From the NCBI GenBank assembly GCA_910574475.1, contig CAJTAT010000005.1:248001-312000 (forward strand): a stretch of 64,000 nt of DNA, written 5' to 3'. Made by a program: the position numbers and the translations under genes. The notes under the pieces were generated by a model. That model was not told the origin of the DNA and did no database searches. It saw only the letters and a list, made by a program, of their open reading frames with translations. The stretch comes from Clostridia bacterium. GTDB taxonomy: Bacteria > Bacillota > Clostridia > Lachnospirales > Lachnospiraceae. Of the stretch, positions 25,769-34,179 are shown in pieces; the first letter of the stretch is position 1, and each line of letters opens with the position of its first letter.

Positions 25769-26809
25769 ATGATTAAAGCAGGAATTATCGGAGCAACCGG
25801 CTATGCAGGAGCAGAATTAGTGCGGATTCTGGCAGGACACAGAGAAGCAGAAATCAAGTGGTATGGCTCAAGAAGCTACATAGACAAGAAGTATGCCCAA
25901 GTGTACCAGAATATGTTCCAGATTGTGGATGATACATGTATGGATGACAATATGGAGGAATTGTCTAAAGAGGTAGATGTAATTTTTACAGCCACACCTC
26001 AAGGGCTGTGCGCATCCCTGGTAAATGATGAGATTCTTTCCAGAACGAAAATTATTGATTTAAGTGCAGACTTTCGGATTAAGGATGTAAAAGTGTATGA
26101 AAAATGGTACGGAATCCATCATCCCTCCGCACAGTATCTGAAAGAAGCTGTCTACGGCCTCTGTGAGATTAACCGGGGGGATGTAAAAAAAGCCCGGCTC
26201 ATAGCCAACCCGGGATGCTATCCAACCTGTACCACCCTTTCCATCTATCCTCTTTTAAAAGAGGGTTTGATTGATCCCAATACGATTATCGTGGACGCCA
26301 AATCCGGGACCTCCGGGGCAGGAAGAGGGGCGAAGACAGACAACCTTTTCTGCGAAGTGAATGAGAATATGAAAGCCTACGGTGTGGCCACACACCGCCA
26401 CACACCAGAGATTGAGGAACAGCTTTCCCTGGCGGCGGGAGAGCATGTTCTCATCAACTTTACTCCTCATCTGGTACCTATGAACCGGGGAATTTTGATT
26501 ACGGCTTATGCTTCTCTGAAAAAAGAAGTGACTTACGAAGAGGTCAAGGCAATCTATGACAAGTATTATGAAAATGAAAAGTTTGTCCGGGTACTGGAAG
26601 CAGACGCGTGCCCCCAGACTAAATGGGTGGAAGGCAGCAATTATGTAGATGTGAACTTTAAGATTGATCCCCGGACAAAGCGTGTGATTATGATGGGAGC
26701 TATGGACAATCTGGTGAAGGGAGCCGCAGGCCAGGCAGTCCAGAACATGAATCTCATGTTTGGTCTGAATGAGAGCGAGGGCCTGGATTTGGTTCCTATG
26801 TTTCCATAA
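25769..26809 (+). CDS. argC: N-acetyl-gamma-glutamyl-phosphate reductase
   Basis: Third step of arginine synthesis: reduces N-acetylglutamyl phosphate to the semialdehyde with NADPH. It has 346 residues with the N-terminal Rossmann motif GIIGATGYAGAELVRIL and the active-site cysteine C150 in ANPGCYPTC. The segment GTSGAGRGAKTD and the late HRHTPEIEEQL are also typical. The start has gaggagtaaagtt upstream. It begins a cluster with a GNAT, argJ and an ACT protein, while argB and argD are 27 kb away. Confidence 0.96.
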   Translation: MIKAGIIGATGYAGAELVRILAGHREAEIKWYGSRSYIDKKYAQVYQNMFQIVDDTCMDDNMEELSKEVDVIFTATPQGLCASLVNDEILSRTKIIDLSADFRIKDVKVYEKWYGIHHPSAQYLKEAVYGLCEINRGDVKKARLIANPGCYPTCTTLSIYPLLKEGLIDPNTIIVDAKSGTSGAGRGAKTDNLFCEVNENMKAYGVATHRHTPEIEEQLSLAAGEHVLINFTPHLVPMNRGILITAYASLKKEVTYEEVKAIYDKYYENEKFVRVLEADACPQTKWVEGSNYVDVNFKIDPRTKRVIMMGAMDNLVKGAAGQAVQNMNLMFGLNESEGLDLVPMFP

Positions 26810-26848
26810 TATGGATACTTGAATCTTTTTGTATACGAGGAAGAAACC

Positions 26849-27295
26849 ATGACAGTTCGTACAATGACGATAGAAGATTATGACGGAGTATATGCGCTTT
26901 GGATGACCATTCGGGGCTTTGCCATTCGAAGTATTGACGACTCCAGAGAAGGGGTGGAGCGATTCTTAAGGCGAAATCCCAGTACAAGTGTAGTAGCGGT
27001 GGAGGATGGCCGGATTGTGGGCGGGATTCTCTGCGGCCACGACGGACGGCGGGGATGCCTCTACCATGTCTGCGTTCACAGGGATTACCGCATGCGGGGA
27101 ATCGGAAAGGCCATGGTGGTGTATGCCATGAACGCTCTGAAGGAAGAACAGATCAGCAAAGTATCTCTCATCGCCTTTACAAAAAATGATATTGGAAATG
27201 CATTTTGGAACCGGATTGGCTGGACAAGACGTTTGGATCTGAATTATTATGATTTTACATTAAATGATAAAAATATTACGGCGTTTAATGAATAG
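26849..27295 (+). CDS. GNAT-family N-acetyltransferase
   Basis: A 148-residue acetyl-CoA-dependent acetyltransferase. The acetyl-CoA loop is CVHRDYRMRGIGKAMV and the C-terminal part has IGNAFWNRIGW. The ATG at 26849 with gaggaag upstream is preferred to a TTG at 26819. Placed between argC and argJ it could be a glutamate N-acetyltransferase-like protein, but stand-alone ArgA-type GNATs differ and ArgJ alone could supply the acetyl group, so the substrate remains open. Confidence 0.82.
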   Translation: MTVRTMTIEDYDGVYALWMTIRGFAIRSIDDSREGVERFLRRNPSTSVVAVEDGRIVGGILCGHDGRRGCLYHVCVHRDYRMRGIGKAMVVYAMNALKEEQISKVSLIAFTKNDIGNAFWNRIGWTRRLDLNYYDFTLNDKNITAFNE

Positions 27296-27352
27296 TTCAA
27301 ATGAAGAATTTACAGATGAAAAAGAAAAGTAGAAGAAAGGTAAAGAATAATC

Positions 27353-28585
27353 ATGAATGAAATGAAAAAATGCCCCGGCGGCGTGACAGCAGCCAAAGGA
27401 TTTGAAGCGGCAGCGGCAGCGGCAGAGATTAAATATAAAAACCGGACAGACATGGCTCTTGTATACAGCCAGGCTCCCTGTAAAGTGGCGGGAACTTTTA
27501 CTACAAATGTAGTAAAGGCGGCTCCAGTTAAATGGGATCAGAAGGTGGTAGCTGAATCGCCCTTTGCCCAGGCTGTGATTGTCAATTCTGGCATTGCCAA
27601 TGCCTGCACAGGTGTGGAAGGTTATGAATATTGCAGGGAGACAGCGAAAGAAGCCTCCGCCGTGCTGGGAGTGCCAGAGGAAGCCGTACTGGTGGCATCT
27701 ACCGGTGTAATTGGTATGCAACTTCCCATAGATCGGCTGAAAAGAGGAATTCATCTTTTGAAAGACGCCAGGGGAGAAAGCCTCAGTCACGGGACAGAGG
27801 CGGCCAAGGCAATTATGACGACAGACACTGTCCATAAGGAGATTGCCATACAGACGGTAATTGGTGGTAAGACCGTGACGGTAGGGGGAATGTGTAAGGG
27901 ATCCGGTATGATTCATCCAAATATGTGTACCATGCTGGCCTTCGTGACCACGGATGTAAATATTTCAAAGGAACTGTTACAAAAGGCAGTCAGTGAGAAT
28001 GTAAAGGACACCTTTAATATGATTTCTGTGGACGGGGACACCTCCACCAATGATACTCTTTTAGTGCTTGCCAATGGTATGGCGGAAAATTTAGAGATTA
28101 CAGAGGAAAATGAAGATTACCAGAGATTTACAGCAGCGCTGAATCTGGTGAATACCCATCTGGCAAAAAAGATGGCAGGGGATGGAGAGGGAGCTACCGC
28201 TCTCTTTGAGGTGAAAATTGTGGGAGCCAAGAGTAAGGAACAGGCAGTGATCTTAAGCAAGTCCGTGGTATCCTCCAGCCTGGTGAAAGCGGCAATCTAT
28301 GGACATGATGCCAACTGGGGGCGAATTCTCTGTGCTATGGGGTACTCTGGTGCTCAGTTTGACCCAGAAAAAGTTGACCTGTTTTTTGAGAGCAGAGCAG
28401 GAAAGATACAGATTATAGAAAATGGCGTAGCTGTGAACTATAGTGAGGAAGAAGCTGCAAAAATTTTGTCAGAGCCGGAAGTGACAGCTATAGCAGATAT
28501 GAAGATGGGTGACGCCTGCGCAACTGCCTGGGGCTGCGATCTCACCTATGATTATGTAAAAATAAATGCGGACTATCGGTCCTGA
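27353..28585 (+). CDS. argJ: Glutamate N-acetyltransferase/ornithine acetyltransferase ArgJ
   Basis: Transfers the acetyl group from N-acetylornithine to glutamate, closing the acetyl cycle of arginine synthesis; some forms also use acetyl-CoA. It has 410 residues and matures by self-cleavage before a threonine. The motif here is GMIHPNMCTMLAF with T193 as the predicted nucleophile; the preceding residue is Cys where Ala is common. Other conserved blocks are NSGIANACTG and GHDANWGRI. An ACT-domain gene follows after 18 bp. Confidence 0.95.
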   Translation: MNEMKKCPGGVTAAKGFEAAAAAAEIKYKNRTDMALVYSQAPCKVAGTFTTNVVKAAPVKWDQKVVAESPFAQAVIVNSGIANACTGVEGYEYCRETAKEASAVLGVPEEAVLVASTGVIGMQLPIDRLKRGIHLLKDARGESLSHGTEAAKAIMTTDTVHKEIAIQTVIGGKTVTVGGMCKGSGMIHPNMCTMLAFVTTDVNISKELLQKAVSENVKDTFNMISVDGDTSTNDTLLVLANGMAENLEITEENEDYQRFTAALNLVNTHLAKKMAGDGEGATALFEVKIVGAKSKEQAVILSKSVVSSSLVKAAIYGHDANWGRILCAMGYSGAQFDPEKVDLFFESRAGKIQIIENGVAVNYSEEEAAKILSEPEVTAIADMKMGDACATAWGCDLTYDYVKINADYRS

Positions 28586-28603
28586 TGCAGAAAAGGGCAA
28601 GGC

Positions 28604-28969
28604 ATGAAATTACAGAAAATAAATGGAGATTTTTCTGTCTGTAAGGTAAAAGAGATCTTTTCCATTGATTTAAGCAGGGAATTTTTATTTGTAGGAAAGA
28701 CAGATGAGGAAATATCCCTTGTATGCAGGAGCGAGGATGTTCCAGTTAAAGTATTTCAGAGAGAGGACGGCTGGAAAGCCTTTCGGATACAGGGAGAGCT
28801 AGACTTTTCTTTGATTGGGATCCTTTCAAAGATTACAACGCTTTTGGCAGAGAATCAGATCGGGATCTTTGCATTATCTACTTATAATACAGATTATTTT
28901 CTCGTAAAGGAACAGAATTTTGCCAGAGCGCTCCATATATTGAAAGGGGCAGGGTATGAGATTTGTTGA
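28604..28969 (+). CDS. ACT-domain protein
   Basis: A 121-residue protein with two ACT-like halves (CASTOR/ACT_7 type): an N-terminal part to about 60 and the better match FRIQGELDFSLIGILSKITTLLAENQIGIFALSTYNTDYFLV at about 66-107. Such proteins bind amino acids, so as the last gene of the argC-argJ cluster it may sense arginine or a related metabolite; this is inference. A terminator follows at 29003. Confidence 0.8.
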   Translation: MKLQKINGDFSVCKVKEIFSIDLSREFLFVGKTDEEISLVCRSEDVPVKVFQREDGWKAFRIQGELDFSLIGILSKITTLLAENQIGIFALSTYNTDYFLVKEQNFARALHILKGAGYEIC

Positions 28970-29002
28970 TGTGAGCCTGCTTCGATAGTTGACACAGAGG
29001 AT

Positions 29003-29038
29003 AAAAACTATCAGCTAAATGTAGTTGGTAGTTTTTTT
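29003..29038 (+). terminator. Rho-independent terminator after the argC-argJ cluster
   Basis: AAAAACTATCAGCT pairs with AGTTGGTAGTTTTT (a few G-U or mismatched positions) around a short loop, followed by a seven-T tract ending at 29038. It insulates the arginine cluster from the fatty-acid operon. Confidence 0.8.
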
Positions 29039-29079
29039 GTTGCATAGCAGTAGCAACAGGACGTAAAAAATTAAAAAAA

Positions 29080-29133
29080 GGAACGCCAGTGGAACTTTCA
29101 GGGAACATCCAGGGAACTTTTGCTGTGTATAAT
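29080..29133 (+). promoter_or_regulatory. Four 11-bp iterons and -10 box of the fatty-acid operon
   Basis: GGAAC begins at 29080, 29091, 29102 and 29113, exactly 11 bp apart. As heptamers they read GGAACGC, GGAACTT, GGAACAT, GGAACTT, with 4-bp spacers of which three of the first three contain CAG. The last heptamer ends 8 bp before a perfect TATAAT (29128-29133). No good -35 box exists at 17 bp; the iterons occupy that place. This is the geometry described for SARP-type activators (heptamers at 11-bp pitch, last one 8 bp from -10). An alternative reading is that GGAACTT resembles an ECF-sigma -35, but four phased copies argue for a DNA-binding activator. Confidence 0.65.
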
Positions 29134-29187
29134 GAGCCTCAGAAAAGCATTTGATATGCTTAAAGATTATGAAGGAGGCTTTTTATT

Positions 29188-29412
29188 ATGTTGTTAGAGA
29201 CAATTGCAAAGGTTATTGTAGAAAGAACAGACTGTGATATTGCTGATGTGAAAATGGAGAGCACATTTTCTGATTTGGGGATTGATTCCCTGGATACAGT
29301 AGAGCTGCTTATGAGCCTGGAAGATGAGATTGGAATTGAGATTGAGCTTGACGAGAAGGTAGAGACAGTAGGCGATCTGGTGACATTTATCGAGAAAAAG
29401 CAGCAGGAGTAG
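29188..29412 (+). CDS. acpP: Acyl carrier protein
   Basis: Carries growing acyl chains on a 4'-phosphopantetheine arm. It is a small acidic protein of 74 residues; the modified serine is S34 in DLGIDSLDTVELLMSLED. The ribosome site gaaggaggc is strong, as expected for an abundant protein. It is the first gene of a ten-gene FAS-II/acetyl-CoA carboxylase operon plus an acyl-CoA synthetase, driven from the iteron promoter upstream. fabK starts 4 bp after its stop. Confidence 0.96.
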   Translation: MLLETIAKVIVERTDCDIADVKMESTFSDLGIDSLDTVELLMSLEDEIGIEIELDEKVETVGDLVTFIEKKQQE

Positions 29413-29415
29413 GAT

Positions 29416-30360
29416 ATGATTCAGTCAGAAATTTGTGAATTACTTGGGATTCAATACCCTGTATTTCAGGGAGGAATGGCCTGGATCGCCGATGGAAAAT
29501 TGGCCGCGGCAGTATCAGAGGGCGGCGGCCTGGGGATTGTTGCAGCAGGAAATGCTCCCGGAGAATATGTAAGAGAACAAATTCGAGTGGCAAAATCCCT
29601 GACAGAGAAGCCCATAGGGGTCAATATTATGCTACTCAGTCCCTGTGCAGATGAGGTGGCGCAGGTAGTGGTTGAGGAGCAGGTGGCAGTGGTGACGACT
29701 GGCGCTGGAAACCCAGCCAAATATATGGAGAGCTTTAAGGCAGCGGGAATCAAAGTGATTCCTGTAGTACCGTCAGTGGCTATGGCAAAACGAATGGAGC
29801 GGCTTGGGGCCTCGGCTCTGATTGCTGAGGGCGGAGAAAGCGGCGGCCATGTAGGAGAGCTGACGACTATGGTGCTGGTTCCTCAAATTTGCGATGCATC
29901 CAAACTGCCTGTGATTGCAGCAGGAGGTATCGCTGACGGACGGGGCGTGGCAGCGGCTTTTATGCTGGGAGCCTGCGGAGTGCAGATGGGCACCCGGTTT
30001 CTGAGCGCCCAGGAGTGTACCATACACCCTGTGTACCGAGAGAAAATCCTCAAAGCCACAGACTTATGTACCATGGTGACAGGCAAACGCCTGGGCCATC
30101 CTGTCCGCAGTCTGCGCACTCAATTTGCAAGAGATTATGCTAAAGCAGAGTATGGCCAAGCCTCCGATGAAGAACTGGAGACTATGGGGACAGGAGCCCT
30201 GCGCCTGGCGGTACAGGAGGGAGACCTGAAAAAGGGATGTTTCCTGGCAGGCCAGATCGCTTCTGTAGTCAAAGAGGTACAGCCTGCTGCTGAGATTATA
30301 AGAGAAGTGATAGAAGGGGCAGAGCCCATTCTGAAGAGGGCGCCGTCATGGGTAAAATAG
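29416..30360 (+). CDS. fabK: Enoyl-ACP reductase II (FMN-dependent)
   Basis: Reduces the trans-2-enoyl-ACP in each elongation round using FMN and NADH. The 314-residue TIM-barrel protein has the signatures YPVFQGGMAWIADGKLAAAV, AEGGESGGHVG and ADGRGVAAAFMLGACGVQMGTRF. FabK replaces triclosan-sensitive FabI in many Firmicutes; no FabI is seen here. It overlaps the fabD start by 13 bp, which indicates coupled translation. Confidence 0.95.
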   Translation: MIQSEICELLGIQYPVFQGGMAWIADGKLAAAVSEGGGLGIVAAGNAPGEYVREQIRVAKSLTEKPIGVNIMLLSPCADEVAQVVVEEQVAVVTTGAGNPAKYMESFKAAGIKVIPVVPSVAMAKRMERLGASALIAEGGESGGHVGELTTMVLVPQICDASKLPVIAAGGIADGRGVAAAFMLGACGVQMGTRFLSAQECTIHPVYREKILKATDLCTMVTGKRLGHPVRSLRTQFARDYAKAEYGQASDEELETMGTGALRLAVQEGDLKKGCFLAGQIASVVKEVQPAAEIIREVIEGAEPILKRAPSWVK

Positions 30361-31259
30361 CATTTGTTTTTTCCGGCCAGGGAGATCAATATCCTGGTAT
30401 GGGAAAGGAACTGGCTGCTGAGTACGCTGGAGCCAGGCAAGTATTCCAAATGTGCGACAGAATTCGTCCGGGTACTTCTAAGCAGTGCTTTTCTGGTGAG
30501 GAAGAGGAGTTAAAGGAGACAAAGAATACACAGCCCTGCCTCTTTGCCATGGAGCTTGCAGGGACCCGGGTGTTAAAGGAAGCAGGAATCAAGCCCGCCG
30601 CTGTGGCGGGATTTTCTCTGGGAGAGCTGGTGGCCTGTACTGTGGCGGGTATCTTTGATGAGGAAACTGGTTTTCGACTTGTGTGCAAGCGGGGAGAGCT
30701 GATGCAACAAGCGGCAGAAAAGCAGGATACCGCCATGGCGGCAGTCGTCAAACTGTCTAGAGAAGAAGTAGAAAACCTCTGCGAAAGGTTTACGGATGTC
30801 TATCCTGTGAACTACAACTGTCCGGGACAGATCACAGTGGCGGGACTTTCCATTCAGATGCCAGAGTTTTCCGCTCAGGTAAAAGCTTTGAAAGGCAGAG
30901 CGCTCCCTCTGAAGGTAAAAGGGGCCTTCCATTCTCCTTTTATGAAAGAAGCTTCCCTTGCTTTTAGCCAGGAGCTGGAAGAAATAGAATTTCACAAGAG
31001 CGAACTTGTCCTATACTCAAATGTAACAGGCAATCCTTATTCGGAGGATGGGAAGGAGCTTCTCTCACAGCAGATTTGTAGCCCTGTACAGTGGGAATCT
31101 ACCATTCTCCACATGATTTCTTCTGGAATTGATACCTTTATAGAAATAGGGCCGGGAAAAACCCTGACCAATATGATTCGGAAGATTGCTCCCAAAGTAA
31201 AGACTTACACAATCTCTGAACTGCCTGTTATTCTGGCAGAATTAGAAAGTAAGTTATAG
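30348..31259 (+). CDS. fabD: Malonyl-CoA:ACP transacylase
   Basis: Moves malonyl groups from CoA to ACP. It has 303 residues. The nucleophile S90 lies in AGFSLGELVA and the catalytic H195 in KGAFHSPFM; the N-terminal AFVFSGQGDQYPGMG is typical. Its ATG lies inside the end of fabK. The next gene, fabG, is 96 bp away; that gap has no clear promoter or terminator. Confidence 0.95.
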   Translation: MGKIAFVFSGQGDQYPGMGKELAAEYAGARQVFQMCDRIRPGTSKQCFSGEEEELKETKNTQPCLFAMELAGTRVLKEAGIKPAAVAGFSLGELVACTVAGIFDEETGFRLVCKRGELMQQAAEKQDTAMAAVVKLSREEVENLCERFTDVYPVNYNCPGQITVAGLSIQMPEFSAQVKALKGRALPLKVKGAFHSPFMKEASLAFSQELEEIEFHKSELVLYSNVTGNPYSEDGKELLSQQICSPVQWESTILHMISSGIDTFIEIGPGKTLTNMIRKIAPKVKTYTISELPVILAELESKL

Positions 31260-31355
31260 CGCGGCAGCTTTACTTAGCTTAACAACAAATGACATTTCAA
31301 GCTACAGTTAAGTATGATCAGAGGAAGAATGGACCATGCACAGGAGGTGTAAGAT

Positions 31356-32084
31356 ATGCTAAATGAAAAAGTGGCAATTATAACAGGAGGTTCCCGGGGG
31401 ATTGGTAGGGCGATCGTACACAAGTTTGCATCCCTTGGAGCAGAGATTGCTTTGATTTATGGAGGAAATGTAAAGGCTGCGGAAGAAGTATCGAAAGACT
31501 GTCAGGAAAAATACGGCGTGAAGATCAAGACTTACTGCTGTGATGTGTCTGATTTTGAGCAGACAAAGGAGACGGTGACACAGATTAAGTCAGATTTTGG
31601 AGGAGTCCATATTTTGGTAAACAATGCGGGAATTACCCGGGACGGCCTGGTGGCAAGGATGAGAGAAGAAGATTTTGATCAGGTCCTTAACACGAATCTC
31701 AAGGGAGCCTTCCATATGATTCGCCATTGCACGGGCCTATTTTTACGCTCCAGGGAGGGATGTATTATCAACATCAGTTCCGTATCCGGTCTCATAGGAA
31801 ATGCTGGGCAGAGCAACTATGCCGCATCAAAAGCAGGCTTGATTGGCCTGACCAAGTCTGTGGCAAAAGAATTGGCCCCCAGGGGAATTCGCTGCAACGC
31901 CATTGCACCTGGATTTATACGAACAGATATGACACAGACCCAGGAGGGAAATCCGCTTTTAAGTATCATACCTCTGGGAAGAATGGGAGTGCCTGAGGAT
32001 GTGGCCCAGGCGGCCGCCTACCTGGCAACTGCCGGTTATGTGACCGGTGAAGTGCTGCGGGTGGACGGCGGAATTGCAATGTAA
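31356..32084 (+). CDS. fabG: 3-oxoacyl-ACP reductase
   Basis: NADPH-dependent reduction of 3-ketoacyl-ACP. It is a 242-residue short-chain dehydrogenase with the nucleotide motif TGGSRGIG (10-17), the NNAG motif at 89-92, catalytic S142, and Y155/K159 in NYAASKAG. The ribosome site is caggaggtg. fabF follows after 11 bp. Confidence 0.95.
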   Translation: MLNEKVAIITGGSRGIGRAIVHKFASLGAEIALIYGGNVKAAEEVSKDCQEKYGVKIKTYCCDVSDFEQTKETVTQIKSDFGGVHILVNNAGITRDGLVARMREEDFDQVLNTNLKGAFHMIRHCTGLFLRSREGCIINISSVSGLIGNAGQSNYAASKAGLIGLTKSVAKELAPRGIRCNAIAPGFIRTDMTQTQEGNPLLSIIPLGRMGVPEDVAQAAAYLATAGYVTGEVLRVDGGIAM

Positions 32085-32095
32085 GGAGAATCAGG

Positions 32096-33337
32096 ATGAA
32101 GGACATAAAAAGAAGAGTTGTTGTAACAGGTATGGGAGCTATCACTCCTGTGGGGAACAGTACACAGGAGTGCTGGAACAGCCTTATTTCCGGCAAAAAC
32201 GGAATTGGTCCCATTACCCTTTTTGATACAGCCAATTACAAAGCAAAGCTGGCTGCAGAAGTGAAACATTTTAATCCCCTTGATTATATGGAAAAAGCAG
32301 AAATGCTCCGCTCTGACCGCTATACTCATTTTGCAGTGGCGGCAGCCAGCCAGGCTGTGGAGGAGAGTGGCATTGAGGGAAATGTGATACCAGAACGGTT
32401 TGCAGTTTATTTTGGGGCAGGAATCGGCGGGATCCATACCTTTGAGGCAGAACACACCAAACTGATGGAAAAAGGCCCCAGACGGGTTTCTCCTCTGTTT
32501 GTCCCCATGATGATAGCCAATATGGCAGCAGGAACCATTGCAATTCGCCACAATTGTCGAGGAGCGGCAATGCCGGCGGTGACGGCCTGTGCCTCTGGAT
32601 CCAATGCCATTGGTGAGGCGATGCGGTTGATTCGTCACGGCTACGCGGATGCTGTCATTACGGGCGGTGCAGAGGCGGCTGTCTGCCCTTCGGCAGTGGC
32701 TGGCTTTGTGAATATGCAAGCCTTATCTGTATCAGAAGATCCAGACGAGGCTTCCCTGCCTTTTGACATGCGCAGGAATGGTTTCGTCATCGGCGAGGGA
32801 GCTGTGTCCCTGGTTCTGGAGGAATATGAGCATGCAAAGAATAGAGGCGCTAAGATATACGGGGAGGTCTGCGGTTATGGATCCACCTGCGACGCCTATC
32901 ACATAACGGCTCCCCACCCAGAAGCAAGAGGAGGCGCCCAGGCAATGAAAGATGCTATGGCTGAAGCGGACTATGCGGAAAATAAAACTGTGTATGTCAA
33001 TGCCCACGGTACGGGGACGCCTATGAATGACACCACAGAAACTCTTGCAATTAAGACTGCTATGGGGGAGGAAATGGCGAAAAAGGCATACATCAGCTCC
33101 ACGAAGTCTATGACTGGACATATGCTGGGAGCGGCCGGAGCCATAGAGGCTATGGCTTGTCTGTTCGCCTTAAAAGAGGGTATCATCCCGCCTACTTTAA
33201 ATCTAAATGAACCAGATAAAGACTGCGATCTGAATTATGTGCCAAAGCAGGCAATAAAAGCAGAGATTGACTTGGCTCTCTCCAACTCTCTGGGCTTTGG
33301 GGGGCACAATGCATGTCTTGCTTTTAGAAAGGTGTAA
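32096..33337 (+). CDS. fabF: 3-oxoacyl-ACP synthase II
   Basis: Condenses malonyl-ACP with acyl-ACP. It has 413 residues and the Cys-His-His triad: C165 in TACASGSNAI, then NAHGTGTPMND and TGHMLGAAGAIE. No initiating condensing enzyme (fabH) is found in this operon or elsewhere in the window, so chain initiation must rely on a distant fabH or another route. Confidence 0.95.
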   Translation: MKDIKRRVVVTGMGAITPVGNSTQECWNSLISGKNGIGPITLFDTANYKAKLAAEVKHFNPLDYMEKAEMLRSDRYTHFAVAAASQAVEESGIEGNVIPERFAVYFGAGIGGIHTFEAEHTKLMEKGPRRVSPLFVPMMIANMAAGTIAIRHNCRGAAMPAVTACASGSNAIGEAMRLIRHGYADAVITGGAEAAVCPSAVAGFVNMQALSVSEDPDEASLPFDMRRNGFVIGEGAVSLVLEEYEHAKNRGAKIYGEVCGYGSTCDAYHITAPHPEARGGAQAMKDAMAEADYAENKTVYVNAHGTGTPMNDTTETLAIKTAMGEEMAKKAYISSTKSMTGHMLGAAGAIEAMACLFALKEGIIPPTLNLNEPDKDCDLNYVPKQAIKAEIDLALSNSLGFGGHNACLAFRKV

Positions 33338-33339
33338 AT

Positions 33340-33756
33340 ATGAATGAGACTGATATTCGCAAATATGCCAGTCTGATGCAGGAGCTGGGCTTAACCGGAC
33401 TGGAGATTACGGAAGATAACAAGGTAGTCCGCTTAGAACGGACGATGTCTGGAATACCCCTGGAGCAGGTATACTCTGCTCCCACCGCTCCCTCTCCAGA
33501 AAAACAAGAGGCAGCAGATTATATCAGCATCAAATCGCCTATGGTGGGAATGTTCTATGCGGCGCCGGCTGAAAATGCAGAGCCCTTTGTGGCTATCGGA
33601 GATCGGGTTGAGACCGGAAAAACTCTGTGCATCATTGAGGCCATGAAATTAATGAACGAAATCTGTGCCGACGAAGGCGGTGTCATATCTGAAATCTGTG
33701 TCACTAACGGACAGGTGGTAGAATATGGAACAGAGCTGTTCAGAATCAGGAGGTAA
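33340..33756 (+). CDS. accB: Biotin carboxyl carrier protein of acetyl-CoA carboxylase
   Basis: Carries carboxybiotin between AccC and AccDA. It has 138 residues: an N-terminal helix, a Pro/Ala linker at about 47-58 and a C-terminal biotinyl domain with the biotinylated K103 in IIEAMKLMNE. It starts 3 bp after fabF and is followed by fabZ. Confidence 0.95.
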   Translation: MNETDIRKYASLMQELGLTGLEITEDNKVVRLERTMSGIPLEQVYSAPTAPSPEKQEAADYISIKSPMVGMFYAAPAENAEPFVAIGDRVETGKTLCIIEAMKLMNEICADEGGVISEICVTNGQVVEYGTELFRIRR

Positions 33757-33759
33757 ACC

Positions 33760-34176
33760 TTGAGAAGAGAAGAGATAGAAAAAATTCTTCCCCACAGAAG
33801 TCCGATGCTCTTGTTGGATGAGGTAGAGGAAAGAGAGGGAGTCTCCTATGGCTATTATACGGTGCGGGGAGATGAGTTCTTTTTAAAGGGCCATTTTCCC
33901 AACTACCCCATTGTCCCGGGAGTCATTCTCTGTGAGATCCTTGCACAGTCAGCTTGTGTTTTGTTAAAAGATGCTATGTCCAAGGGTCAGCTCCCTGTGT
34001 ATACGGGGCTTGATAAAGTGCGGTTTCACGCTCCAGTACGGCCGGGAGATACGGTAAAGACAAAGTGTAACATAAAACGTGTGAAAGGGCCATTTTATTT
34101 TGCAGAAGGAACGGCAAGTGTGAACGAAAAAGTCTGTGTGGCAGCAGAATTTTCTTTTGCAATCAAAGGGGCATAG
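33760..34176 (+). CDS. fabZ: 3-hydroxyacyl-ACP dehydratase
   Basis: Removes water from 3-hydroxyacyl-ACP. The 138-residue hot-dog-fold protein has catalytic H45 in LKGHFPNYPIVPGV and E59 in LCEILAQS. The start is a TTG at 33760, six bases after AGGAGG; no ATG exists at a suitable distance. It lies between accB and accC, the order common in Clostridia. Confidence 0.94.
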   Translation: MRREEIEKILPHRSPMLLLDEVEEREGVSYGYYTVRGDEFFLKGHFPNYPIVPGVILCEILAQSACVLLKDAMSKGQLPVYTGLDKVRFHAPVRPGDTVKTKCNIKRVKGPFYFAEGTASVNEKVCVAAEFSFAIKGA

Positions 34177-34179
34177 CTT

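Noticed and set aside
29113-29133. ECF-sigma promoter based on GGAACTT
   Set aside because: No convincing ECF -10 lies at the right distance, and four phased copies plus a perfect TATAAT fit an activator site better; kept only as an alternative.
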